64,000 bases of DNA from Fomes fomentarius (lineage: Eukaryota > Basidiomycota > Agaricomycetes > Polyporales > Polyporaceae), in NCBI GenBank assembly GCA_022606135.1, contig JABYQN010000012.1:496001-560000 (forward strand), given 5' to 3'. Below the pieces are notes generated by a model, which ran no database searches, was not told the origin of the DNA, and worked only from the letters and a program-made list of their open reading frames with translations. The number at the start of each line of letters is the position of its first letter. Within the stretch, counting starts at the first letter, position 1. Position numbers and translations under genes: made by a program. Positions 46,292-58,348 of this stretch are shown piece after piece.

Positions 46292-49200
46292 ATGAGTCTA
46301 CCCCACTGGCCTTGGAACGTGTACGCCGAGGAGCTCTTTCCAGCTGGACACGGTCATCCCCTCTGTCCTCCTGATTCTAGAGGCGACCAACGTGAGCTAT
46401 TCATCGGAGATGTGGGATGGTTGAGACAAGGCGAGTTTCGTCCGCTCTTCAATTTGATGAAGCCTCCCGACGACCCCATCAATGCTATGACCGGGGTACC
46501 ACCCAATTTCGAGCCTTTCAATCCCCGCAACCTCTCCTTGCGAGAAGGAGCTACGATCAACCATCCCGTTGTACATAGCAGAGGCATCCATCTCCCGGAG
46601 TCGCGCGGGGAAGACACAGGGTCAGTGTAATATTTCCAATCACCCTTGTAGACTGAATCTTTGTTTATATTGCCATCATCAGGCTCGTCGTGCCAGTACC
46701 CGCGGGTACGGGTTTCAGGTTCCAGTCGACAGCCGATTCTGGCGCCTTCGCTCTCCTGGAGTCGCCAGGAATCAGCCAAGATATCGAGTCCAGGCGACGT
46801 ATCGTCAACTACGTGCGCGATAACTTTGAAAGCTGGCTCAGTCACTCGCAGAGCTGCGGTCTCAATCTCAAAGATCAAGACCTCATGTTCGTCTGCGGTA
46901 CCACCAAGACGACACGCTGGGCGCTTGCCGCATTCCAAAGCGGCAGGTTCAGGAACCAGGAAGGGTCCGTTACAGCCTCCTTCGGTCCACGTGCTGAGGA
47001 CATCTCGGTCTGCATCGGCAACGAGACTCTGCCATCGGCCTGCTATAGATATGGGCCCGTATCACCACAGATATATTCCCCGTCCGCATCCAGTTCCTCA
47101 CCCCATGATCCCACTGCGCCGAATCAGTGTTTGTTCATCCATTACTACAAGACGAAGCGCCGCTTCTGGCCGTCGCGGGAGCCTATGCAAACTGCTGCTG
47201 GCCCGCACCAGCTACCTCCTGTTCCCGATGACTCGGGCATAGACTACGTAATGTCCTTCCAGACTTCGTCTTACGGAACGGTGCACGAACGAGCATATGA
47301 TGGCGTTGGGGTAAGTGATGTCTCTTCATCTGGATATCCATCGTCTAACTCCAGGGTACGCAGGTCTTTGATCCCGTGAATCATCTACTCGACTACATCC
47401 TGCAAGTGCGTACTGCTCCGAGGGCAATGGAGCCACGGATGGCACGAGCCCTAACACGTTTGTTGTAGAACTCGTGGGCTGAGGTTGCGGTAGCATCCGA
47501 CGCCGACCTCACCACAATCTTCATGGTGATCAAGAGTCGTACAGTGTCTGTTCCGTCCGCTTTTGCTGACTGCATGTGGTCTAGGATTACCAGTTTCCCG
47601 AAGACATCCCTGCAGCGCTTCGCTACGTAAGACCTCCAATAGACGTGGACGAACGTGGAGGTTCGCAATCCTCGTACTACATGCGTCAATATCGCTCATC
47701 TGACTCGTACTTCACAGTGGGGACCATCTCGATGGAGTACCACCTGAAGCGGAAGCGTACGTGCGACTACACGTACGAAGATGACGTTTCTTGCCCCAAG
47801 CGGGCCAGGTTGTCCGCTGACTACCCTTGCAACGCCGCTCCGGACATGATGGCAGTAGCTCAACCCTGTGAGGGATCTTGCTCAATGTGCGGTGGTCACG
47901 ATCACTGACCCACGCCCTAGATCAACACAATCAATGGGAAGCCCCTCTGCCTCCTCATGCAATGCGATCCCTGGCTCCCCATATGATCGGTCAGCTTCTT
48001 CCCCAGACGATAGGAGCGTCACCCCCTCAATCGATGGAGGCCCATAGGTTCTCTCCTGGTCCCATGTACTCCTTTCCTCCTCCTGATCCGATGGGCTCCT
48101 TCCCTCCTCCTGATCCAATGTGCGCTCTCCCTCATGGCTCGGCGCATTCCTTGCCTTCCGGCCTTGTGGGATCCATGTCTCCGGGTCCGATAGGCCTCCG
48201 ACCTCCCGATATGAGTATGATGGGCGTGGACTCGCCCGCACCGTCCGACATGCAGTATCAGCATCCCGACGTCGACGACGACGACGGCAATGACGAGGTT
48301 GACGACGACGGCGATGATGATAACGACGACGATGACGATAACGCCGGTGATGTCGACAACGACGACGATGATGATGACGATGATGATGACGACACGGACA
48401 CCCCGACGAGTTCTTCTGAACAAGTGGACAAGGGCAAGCGTCGTGGCATCGGAGATCGCACGAGCATTCATGAGGGCTCCGTCACGTCTATGGTATATTC
48501 CTCCGATGGGATGTACGCTGCCAGCGGAGCGGAAGACACCTCCATCATCATCTGGGATGCGCGCGACAGCACAGCCAAGTATCAAGTAGATGGCCACCAG
48601 GACAGCGTTTCTGCTCTCGCGTTCTCGCGCGACAACACCATCCTCGCTTCCGCGTCCTACGACGAGGAGATCGTCCTCTGGTGGGTCTCGAGCGGCCAAG
48701 AGTACAAACGACTCTCCCCTGAATTGTCCATCCACGCCCTCGTGTACACCCCTGACGGCTCGAAGCTCATCGCGGGTGCGAGCGATGGGAGCCTATTCGT
48801 GTATGACACGGAGAACTACGAGCTGCGGACGACGCTCAGGCAGAATCAAGCGGTGGTGACATTCATCATCTTCTCGCCCGACGGACGACTCATGGCGACA
48901 GGCGGGACAGAAAGCATCTGTTACATCTGGGAGACAGCGACCCTAGAGAGCAACATACCGTTGAGAAGCCTGGAAGGGCACCGTGGGATGGTCTGCGATG
49001 CGGCATTCGCTCCGAATGACAGTAGGCGTATCCTCACCGCATCTGACGACAGCACCAGTTGTGTCTGGAATGCCCTGACAGGCGAAGAGCTCGTCATCTT
49101 CAGACAACACGCTGGGCCGGTGTAGACTGTTGCATTCTCTCCAGACGGGAAGTTGGTTGCGTCGGGGTCAAGCGATTCGACCGTGCAGGTATTCGACTCG

Positions 49201-49470
49201 TACAGCGGGGTCAGGATATACTCGTTCAACAAACACGAGAGCATGATCAATGCGGTCCGGTTTTCGACTGACGGCCGGTTGCTCCTGTCGGCGTCTTCGG
49301 ACAAAACGGCCAGGCTGTGGGACCTATACAATGGGCACCCGATGAAGAATCACATACAACACAAAGACATTGTCACTTCGGTGTTGTTCTCCCCCGATGG
49401 GAAGACGCTCGCGTCGAGCTCGCATGACGGGACTGTAAACATTCGACCAATTTCTTCTTTCCAGGGTTAG
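46292..49470 (+). pseudogene. basidiomycete N-terminal domain fused to WD40 propeller, one amber codon
   Basis: Six exons join in phase: 46292-46620, 46683-47310, 47355-47405, 47469-47525, 47585-47867 and 47921-49470. The full reading is 965 residues with one TAG at 49123-49125; stopping there gives 850. The first 400 residues form a family often seen in Agaricomycetes, function unknown (GDVGWLRQGEFRPLFNLM, FRFQSTADSGAFALLESPG, LMFVCGTTKTTRWALAAFQ, AEVAVASDADLTTIF). The 53-nt intron 47868-47920 (GTGAGG donor, CTGAC branch, CCTAG acceptor) links it to a Met/Pro-rich stretch, an Asp-rich linker and eight WD40-like repeats (for example SIIIWD, CYIWE, ARLWD). Without that intron the first frame would end at 47908 and the WD40 frame would overlap it, so one gene is the better reading. 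The TAG falls between blades 5 and 6 (AGPV, then TVAFSPDG) where Trp is usual. It could be a nonsense allele, a sequencing error, or a readthrough site. Confidence 0.7.
48267..48405 (+). repeat. GAC/GAT microsatellite coding an Asp-rich linker
   Basis: Imperfect GAN triplet array inside exon 6 of the WD40 gene, encoding long Asp runs with some Asn, Gly and Glu. It produces a spurious Val/Ile-rich open frame on the other strand. Confidence 0.8.
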
Positions 49471-49990
49471 CATAGAATTGATGATAGTTGATTACGAATA
49501 GTGAGCACAGATTACAATTGCGATAGTAACGTTCTCCCCATATACCTATATTTCTTCTCTTGTGGACATTATATCCGACCTTTTCCGACGGAGTCTCACT
49601 GGCAGGCGTGTAGCGTACATCTGAAACAAATTTGTGGACCGAGTCTTTGTGGGTAACAGTGTCGACTCTCGTAAATTGGAGCTATGGCACTAGTGATTAT
49701 CCACGACCCTACAATAGTGATGATCACTCGTATGTAACACCCAATATCTTGGGAAGTCATATAGACGCTGATGTACTAGGCTTGGTGTGAGGACTCGGTT
49801 ACGTGGTTGCATGATCAGATATCTTCCGTCATTTCCTTTCAGGTGCACCTTTCTGTGTGCTCAATCTTGCTTTTTTTACCCCCGTAGTACCTTCCTGAGT
49901 CCCTAATATAACGCTCTCGTGTCTGGTACCCCTGGGCCACATCGATTATTGATCGCAATCTCTACTCCTCAGCACATCCAAACCTGCACC
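49471..49990. other. intergenic, promoter region of DUF6535 copy C
   Basis: AT-rich near 49480-49600, with no coding frame. An AATATAAC near 49905 could serve as a core promoter for the downstream gene. Confidence 0.4.
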
Positions 49991-52231
49991 ATGGGAAGAA
50001 CTTCACAGGTATGATTGCGGTCATCAGTGAGACGATTTGTGATGCAGCGCTCAACTCCACTACTCGCGCTCAGGAGGACGTACCTATTCTACAGGATTCT
50101 GATGTTACCAAACCCACATGGCCACAAACTCTTCCTTCAGCCTATTGGAAGCTTCCTACTGCCGAGGTACGCATCTCGAGCGGTCGAGAAAGCGAAAACC
50201 TTCCCCGGTTTGGTGTCTAATCCGATGCATGATTATCAGGAGCAATGGGAACAGCGCAAGAAGCAGTTCACGGGCGAGCAAAAGAGAGCTTCTTGGGACA
50301 AAACGGCCGATATTGTGAAGATGTACAGTGACGAGATGGTAAAACGCTGGAACGGAGAGATTGACACACTACTTGTCTACGTACATATTCTGATGATGAA
50401 ATCTATGTCTGATGGAAGGTAGTCTTAACAAGTTGTACTCGGTTAGGCCGGTCTGTTTTCCGCGGTACTCACGGCATTCAAGGTTCAGTCCTACCAACTA
50501 CTCACTCCCAAGCAACCTGACCCGCTACTCGCTGCACTCCAACATATTTCTCTTCAACTCGATGGCTTATCGGAATACCCCCCTCCTCTAAATTTGACTC
50601 ATCTGAAGATGGATGAACAAGTGTCTCCTGCACCGCGATGGGCGATATGGCTAAACGTATTTTGGTTCTCCAGTTTGATATTCAGCCTCTCCGCCGCTTC
50701 CATAGGCATCTTGGTCAAGCAGTGGCTGAACGAATATAGCATAGGTCTTTCCGGTGCCTCAAGACAGATTGCGCGCCTCCGTCAGTATCGACTGGGCAAC
50801 CTGGTCAAGTGGCACGTTGTGGAGATTGTGGCAATCCTTCCGGTGCTCTTACAAATAGCCCTTGTGCTGTTCTTTGGGGATTACTGACGCTCCTATGGAA
50901 TCTCAACCAGACTGTGGCTATAATTGCGTCAGTTCTCGTCGCAATTCTTGTCACTTTCACACTGGGGCCTGCGCTGCTGCCGGCATTTATGGCCAGTTGC
51001 TGTTATCTATCTCCCCCCCGCGTTCGCTCTCTTTGAGGCTGTGCGCCTGATTAGAGCTACTCTCTGCCCGTTGCGCCGTGCGATATCCGATGGTCTAGAC
51101 AACGTGAAAGGAGGCCTACATGACTCGATCGCACGTCATGTTGATCGACTCTCCCTATGGCTGTGGAGAGTCGACCAGTCATTCAAATTCACGCGCTGCG
51201 GACGGGAGCTACAGGAAGTCTCTAGCTCTGCCGGGAACCTCGATTCGGAAATGGTTGCAATGGCCTACGCGACCACGATGGATGCCGACTACCTCGAGGA
51301 CGCTACCATCTATCTCAACCCAGAGCAGGTCGTCACTTGTTTTCGGGCGATCGATGCGGAGAACATCCGCCATCGGCGCGACAACTGGACACTCATCCAC
51401 ACCATGCCGGCACCCATATGCAGCGACGTTTGGCTTGCACTTCATATGGTCAAACGAGACACCCGCTTCTTGAACCGGGTGGAAGAATACCTACGTGGAT
51501 CTCGGCTCTCTATGGACTCGATCACCTGGAACCACCTCATAGCCAATCTATCGATCGTGACTACGGGAGACAAACCCTTCGCGCTCTTTGAAACGCTACT
51601 CGTCAACCGAAGTCATAATCATATGGTTCTGGAAGAATCGCTTGCGCAGCGGGGTGAATGGCATACCTCAATCCGCAGAGCATCCACTGACGATCATTAT
51701 GGTGGATTCCGTGATCTAGTTGCACTCCTGATGGAGTCAGCACTACGAGAGCATTTGCAGATCGCGAATCTTGAATCCCTGGACATATGCTGCACCGTCC
51801 TTCGGATACTGCTCACGTACATCGTCATCCATGATCATGCGGATGCTCAACCTGGGATTGAGTCAGCGCGGGCTATCCGCGTACTCACGATCCATGGGTT
51901 GGCCGCGTATTTCGATTTCCGTGCCTCATATCCATGGAATGACATGCCCTACGGTTGGATCCCTTCCTACGAGAACAGTCTAATCACCCTGCTACACGAG
52001 CATGGACAGACCAGAAACGTGACGTCCACTGGTCTTGTTGATGCATTAGCTCGTTATGCGGCCGTCTACGAGCTGTATCCGCCGTGGTTACAGTTGCGGG
52101 AGAACAGAGAGTGGATGCTAGAGCTCAAGTGCAAGGGTTATCCATCTCATGAAGAGGTAGATTTCAGATTATACATCTTGGTCACATCAATGACAAAACG
52201 ATCTTTGGCGTCAGGTTACCCTTGCAGGTGA
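49991..52231 (+). pseudogene. DUF6535-like membrane protein, copy C, two small frameshifts
   Basis: Exons 49991-50008, 50074-50166, 50240-50380 and 50447-52231. Exon 3 has the same 47-codon length as in copies B and D (EIDTLLVY end), and the introns are 65-73 nt. Exon 4 has GLFSAVLTAFKVQSY, WLNVFWFSSLIFSLSAAS and IVAILPVLLQIALVLFFG. Then the frame slips: one G is missing from the run at 50876-50879. About 140 bases later one C too many in the run at 51013-51019 puts it back. Between the slips the third-frame reading GLLTLLWNLNQTVAIIASV and CCYLSPP is as expected. The C-terminal half (from about 51020 to TGA 52231) is fully open. The two opposite homopolymer errors are either assembly/sequencing errors in a working gene or a recent pseudogene. 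The gene points towards copy D. Confidence 0.8.
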
Positions 52232-52340
52232 ACGATAACTTATTTCTATGAACGCGCTTGGGATGCTGATGGCGGTCGAAGTGTAAATCTAGCTCAGAGG
52301 ATGACGACCTTTTTGCATTATCCCCCTATAGGTTCATAGT

Positions 52341-54578
52341 TCAGACAGTACATAGTGTATTAGTAGAACAAGCTACACCAGTGGGCGTAGATTGATGTAC
52401 TTTGGGAAGATGTGCCGTTCCTGATCTGTCAGTTTCGTACACGAGCCTCTTCACCCATTCTCTGTAATTTCCGCTCCACGGGTACTTTCCGCATTGCCGC
52501 TCATAAGCAGCGACATACTCCGGCAACACATCAACCAGTTCAGAGGGAATTGGTCTCACGTGACGCCTGAGGAGGTCAAATAGATCTTCCATCCACTCGC
52601 CCAAGGACACACCCGCCTGCATCTGCTCATAGACCGCACGCATCACCGTAGTGAGCGCCCCAAAAGCGCACTTGCGAATTTCCTCGGCTGTACCGCTGCC
52701 GCCGGTGTCTTGGTGCCTAGGATGAGCGCAGTCGAGGAGGGTACGGAGCGTGTTGATCGTGTCCAGAAGAGTTAGGTAGCTAGGCGTCTGGGCGTAGTCG
52801 CGCAGGAACCTTTCAGCTATAACTGCGACTGACAGATGGAGGATATGATATGAAACATCAGTCGTGGCCCTTCCGAAAGGGACAAAGATTGGAAGGAACT
52901 CACTGCGTCTTTGCGCCTCGTCATCAAGTGGCATCTTGTGCTCGCGAAATTCATTCCGAAGGGCAGCCGGCAGCTTCCCGTCGGTAGAGGTACTGCTCGC
53001 GATATTCTTCGCAAACGAACTTGAGCGCGCGACGTCCGCGGGGAGATTCGACCACCGCAGATAGTGGTACACCAGCTGCATGTGGCGCATCCACGCGGCG
53101 TCCCTGTCGCATGGCCTGACGGAATGCAGAGCGAGCCACACGTCGCTCCAAACGTGTGCAGGGGCGTGTTTGGACAGCGTAAAGCTTCTGTCTTGTGCGT
53201 GCTTTGCATTTGCCGCGTGAATTCCCAGGGCCGAGTGGACGACCTGTGCGGTGGACAGATCCGTGAAGCAGATGGCCGCGACATCGAGATAACCTGTATC
53301 CATGGTCGTTGAGTATGCCGTCGTGATCGTGGATGCGTCCAACTGTTCCGCTGAGCCTGCAACTCGATGAAGCTCGCGACCACGCCATGTGAAGCGGAAC
53401 GACTCGTCTGTCGTCCAGAGGAATATCCAGGCGGCGCTCATAGCTGGGTGAGTCCAGGCGGGTGTGCGATATTGCATATGGCGAATCAGGCGCGAGATCG
53501 TGCGACGAACTAGGAACAGAGCCGCCCTGATGGAACGGATGAAGTTGTAAATCGCGTGGGTAGAGGGGGAGAGGTAGCAGCAATCGCTCTTGAACGCAGG
53601 GAGTATCATGGAACCGATGGCGAAAATGGCAAGAATGCCGACGAAGATGGAAGCGACGATGGCAACGATATAGTGGAGTGCCCAAAGAAGTACGAGGAGG
53701 CCAGCGAAGAACAATGCGAGCGCAATCTGGAGCAGGATAGGGAGAATGGCGACAATGGCTGCCACCTTCCATTTATCCAAATTTGCGAGGCGGGCCTGGC
53801 GAAGGCGCGCGATCTGGCGCGAGGTCCCCGATAGGCCCGAGTTGTACTCGTTCAACCATTGCTTCACCATTATTCCAATCAACGCAGAGGATAGGCTGAG
53901 AATCAGGCTTGAGAACCAGAGGGCGTTTAGCCACACAACCCATCGCCTCGGATTGGACGAAGCTTGCGACGCATCCAGCTCGACAAGACTGCCTTGAGTT
54001 GAATTTGCGGATTGAGTGGCAAGGAATTGTGATGATAGTAAGAGGAGCATGGTGACCACTGGAGCCATCGGTGCCGGCGTGAGAAGTTGGTATGACTGAA
54101 CCGTGAAGCTACTAAGAATAGCCGAAAACAGGCCAGCCTGTTCAGGGTGTGTCGTCAATACGACACTCATACCGAGCAAAGTGGAGGCGTACGAATACGA
54201 GGAGAGTGTCAATTTCCTGGTTCCAGCGCCTCACAATATCATCGCTATACGTCTTCACAGTATCAGCGGTCTTTGACCACGCTTGTTCCCTCTGCTCATC
54301 TGTGTACTCGCTCTTTCTCTCCTCCCAGCGTTCCTGCGTCAGGTAGAACACAGTGAGTGCCTAAGCGGCTTGGATGAACTAGTCATCACCTTCGCAGTCG
54401 GTACGGTCCATGGCAGTCTGGGCCAGGCTTCAAGTTCGGGCTTTGCAGTCGGACAAGCTGATTCCTGGTAATGTCGGGATACGCATTAGATTCCGACGCA
54501 AATAATTATGACACATACTTCGTCTGCGGGCTTCTCAGGAGCCCATGTTTCGGTGCCAAAGAATATAGACATCGACAT
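52341..54578 (-). CDS. DUF6535-like multi-pass membrane protein, copy D, intact
   Basis: Four exons, all phase 0: 54519-54578 (ATG at 54578), 54390-54464, 54193-54333 and 52341-54137; introns 54-56 nt; 690 residues. It starts MSMSIFFGTETWAPEK. Exon 3 (47 codons) ends EIDTLLVF. Predicted membrane spans: about 93-108 (AGLFSAILSSFTVQSY), 160-182 (WLNALWFSSLILSLSSALIG), 220-244 (IVAILPILLQIALALFFAG) and 249-271 (YIVAIVASIFVGILAIF, then GSMILP). Between spans 2 and 3 lies the conserved VKQWLNEYNSGL and ARLRQARLANLDKW. After span 4 comes CCYLSP, then a 400-residue soluble helical domain with FRFTWRGREL. Function is unknown for the family. It converges with copy C, the two stops being 110 bases apart. 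Confidence 0.9.
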
Positions 54579-57500
54579 GGCCGTTGGTGACAGAGGAGAG
54601 TCAATGGCCGGGCAGGGTCAGGTAGTACGTGGGAAGAGAACGCGGTGGACAGGCCTGCTTTTTTATGCTTCGAGAATCGCATTGTCAGACGGTTGACATC
54701 ATCAGATGTTGCTAAGGAATGGAAGATGCGAACCTTCAGACCAGACGTATGATACGCCGCTCATGCATAGGAAGTGCTGACCTTGACTTGAGAGCCATAC
54801 GGATACAACGGCGAACGCTATCTTGTAAGAATCCGTCGGCGGGTCTGCGGAAAGCCTAGGAGCGCTAAAATAGAAAGCTCGGCGCCCATCCGTCAGACGT
54901 ACCTTTCAGAGTTGATGAACCGAAATGGACCTACTGCTGGCAAATCGGGCGGCAGGCATCAGGTAGCAATACTGTTGCATTCGAACAGGCCAGAACCTCG
55001 GCTTTGTTGGGGGAACGATGCTGGTGAATGTACCCCACAGTGCCGGCGAGCTACGTTGCCTTCACATCAGGAAAAACTCGATTCGCGAATTATGTATAAT
55101 AACATCTAAACAGAGGCATTAGGGCGTTAGACTAAAAACATAAGTCCCTTCCTAACGAGAGACCAGTATCGGACCAGTAGCAGACCATTATCCTCACAAC
55201 AGGACCACCTGATTGCACTGCTACCACTCTTAAGCACACAATTCACGGTCTGGTTCAACAGTATATTGCTTATGACATAGTACTACAGCATCAAAGTATA
55301 CTATACACATATACACATAACTAACTACCATAACGACCTCGAGACGACTCCGAGGGCCAACCCCAGTGAATACCCTGCTGAGATATTGTCAGTGCCCCTG
55401 ATGCCACGAACTTGCAGATCAGAGAACGACCACACACCTGGACGACACTTCAAGGTTCACTTGACCTACCTCTGCATCGTGACATGTACATGGGATGGAT
55501 GAAGAGTGACCAGCATAGATGCACCACTCACATAGAGTTGTGACGAACTCACATAGGAGAGATGGAACTTACTTCGCGGTATTGCGAACAGACTCACCAG
55601 AATGGAAGGCAAGGAACGACGACTTACAAAGTTGCTTGACAGATCCCCGCTTATGTACCTGAGAATGATGCACCTACCTGGGCGATTCGGCTATCCCACA
55701 CATGAGGTCCATAGGTAGTCAACAGGAGTTGAGGGGTGATCGCAGAACACGCTGAATAGAGGGAAGCAAGCCAAGAGGGGAGAACTGTGGTGGTCGGACG
55801 ATGGAAAAAAGTCGAACATGGGCGACTAATGTCACTGGCGCGACCTCGGAGGTTGCCGAAAGACTTAGGGCCGGCGCCGTTGAGACTTCGGCGTGAATCT
55901 GGGCACAACCGAATACTCATACAAGTCTGAGATTACATCTCTCGACGATGTGGGCAATTTGCAAACAATTCGAAAGACGTAGGGTACCCTTTCACTCATT
56001 TTCAAGTGTGTGCACATCCTCTGTCCCATGTTATTGCTGATATCGGTTCTGATATATAACTTATCACTAATTATGGAATGGGGTTTTTCCTGATGCAGGT
56101 CAACCTGTCGTCTACGCTATCCAGATAACTGACGGATATGTAAATGTGCTGAGCGTGAAGCTTGAGTATTGAGTCGATACCTGACTCGCGATTCACACCG
56201 AATTCGTGCGGCATATCAAGATGTTGTCCCATGTCTTCGATAATGAACGGGGCGCTGCGCAATGTTAAACACCGTCGAGCTGTTCTACACAAAATACAAG
56301 TCTCGTCCCTGATATCAGCCTCAATACTTGGTTTGGCCTAATACAAGATAGACGCAGCACCCCGCTTATGAGAATGCATACTTACTGAGTTAGAGCGGCC
56401 GCAGGTATGCAGGGATACAGACTATCCGGATATCGTTGTACAACACCTGCCACTGGTCCAGAGCGCGCCGTACCGAGAACCTGGCGGATAGGGAAGCCGT
56501 ACAACCTCCGTCTCTCTCTTAGTATATACCCAGCGCGTGAATCATGACTCAATGGAACGAAGTCGGACATCGGCAAGGGCCTGCGGATTGCCGGAAGTTA
56601 TTCTTGAAGATGTTGAAGATGAACCGGACCGGATACGATATGCATTTGCTCGTATTGGAGGCAATCTCCAAGGGCACTGCCGCGCAGCGCGGCGTCCTAC
56701 TCTGACCCACAAATAAGGTATATTGTCGATGCGACATCAAAAAATGACTACGATGCACTTACCATGCCCATTTCTCAATTGCGGAGCTCTAGACCATCCG
56801 CATCTACGAGTCCTGTCTCAACATCTAGGCCCAGGCCTCACTATAAATGGTACCGGTACCAGTGTGTGTACATCATACTCATCACACGAGCCAAGAAGCA
56901 ACAATGCGTACCTAGTACTGGAACGGTACCCCAGCGAACCATTTACATCCGATCGGACGTTCTCATAATGGCGAGGAATAGGCCTTGGACAGTTGCGATT
57001 GTGTGGGATATGTGGACACTTGCTGAGATCGTCATGTTGAAGTGGCCGCCGCATTGATAACGCGATGTGCTGGGCCGTTGGGTGGCAAAAATACAGTCAA
57101 CTCCAGGCATGCCATGGTGGTGCCTGAATGGCGCCCAAGCTCAAGGCAGAACTTCAGTCTCGTGCAGTGTCCGAAGTAGAAGTTCACCGTCAAAGTCCGT
57201 TCAGCTGTTTGCTTGGAAATTGTACTGGCAGGAATTGATAGCTAACTGCGTGATGGTCACTTACATCTAGGTTCAAGCCCTCGCTCCGGCGCTTGCTTTC
57301 CATGAAGCTCGTGCGGAGCACGAAAATCTGACCGGAGAAGGCGGCCATCGAGCGAATTACCGTCAGCGGAGTGCATAAATTTGAGCGGAGGATAGCGGTT
57401 GTTCTCAGGGCCCCGACTCGAACCGTGACCCTCTTCTCTTTACTGGCACTACACAAGAACTTATGCACTTATCTACTGGTTCTCCGCGATCTGGGCTAAA

Positions 57501-58348
57501 ATATGCAAGAGATAGTACATCATGTTTGTGAACTTTTGATCTTTGTTGCTAACGGTCTGACGGGGAGACTGAAAATTAAACAGCATTGCTCGAGATAGCG
57601 CGACAGAAAGTAAGTAACCTCTCAGCCAATTGCGAGGGCCAAGGTCGTATCCTTCTAACACTGGCCAACATCCACATCCGATATACTGACAGGTACCGAA
57701 GCGTTTCTGAACACATCAGTGTGACCCGAAGTTGGCATCCTTAATTTTTCTGTGACCCGAGCTTCTTGAAGTTGGGGATATGCGCTGATATCTGAGTATC
57801 GAGCAGGACTAGACTATGCCCAGGTAACAGCGGTCACAATGGCGAACTCATATTCCCTACCTTTTGTCATAAGATGTCAGAGGTAGTTAGGACGACAGTA
57901 ACCTATCGTTCACCCCAGCGCGCCTTAGCCTCTCAGATTCATCTACCACCCGTGATATCCAGCTTAGCACATACAGGGTCCATCATCCACAAGCTTCAGT
58001 TGTTACTAGATCCTCTCAGACACCGAGTCGAAAAGGACGTGGTGTTGAGGCTCGATTCAAGCCCGGTTCTCAATCTCCCGAAACGGCCTGGTGTCAGCCT
58101 CAAGCTCGAATGTCCCAGTTCCTACGCTGGCATGCCATCCTCTCCGCCGCCTGTATACACCCCCCTGCGGTGGCGGCTTTTATCCCAACTTCAGACTCAT
58201 AATCTAGCCACGCCTGGAGCGACACTCCTAAATCCTTCACCACAACTGCGTTGTGTAATTGCTGGCGATCTCTTCCTTGGACTTCTTCTTTCTGTGCTTG
58301 GACTTCTTACTTCGCAACCCCCTTCGCACCCATACATCTTCCGGCAAG
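54579..58348. other. long stretch without recognisable gene
   Basis: About 3.8 kb with only short frames on both strands (for example 55651-55920 minus, 56723-56968 plus, 57874-58404 plus). None has a domain or consistent exon structure. AT-rich around 55100-55340. The last 100 bases are CT-rich, as expected for the leader of the next gene. I see no LTR, terminal repeat or RNA gene. Confidence 0.4.

Noticed and set aside
47878..47908. two separate overlapping genes (N-terminal family gene and WD40 gene)
   Set aside because: A 53-nt intron at 47868-47920 with good signals joins them in phase, which explains the overlap better.
48019..48735. 238-codon minus-strand open frame rich in Val and Ile
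   Set aside because: It is the reverse complement of the GAC/GAT array and WD40 coding sequence; the Val/Ile runs are just the antisense of Asp codons.
57190..57468. tRNA-like T-arm words (GGTTCGAGTC on the minus strand near 57410)
   Set aside because: The bases around the loop do not pair as a T-stem, and no D-arm, anticodon arm or acceptor stem could be built around it.
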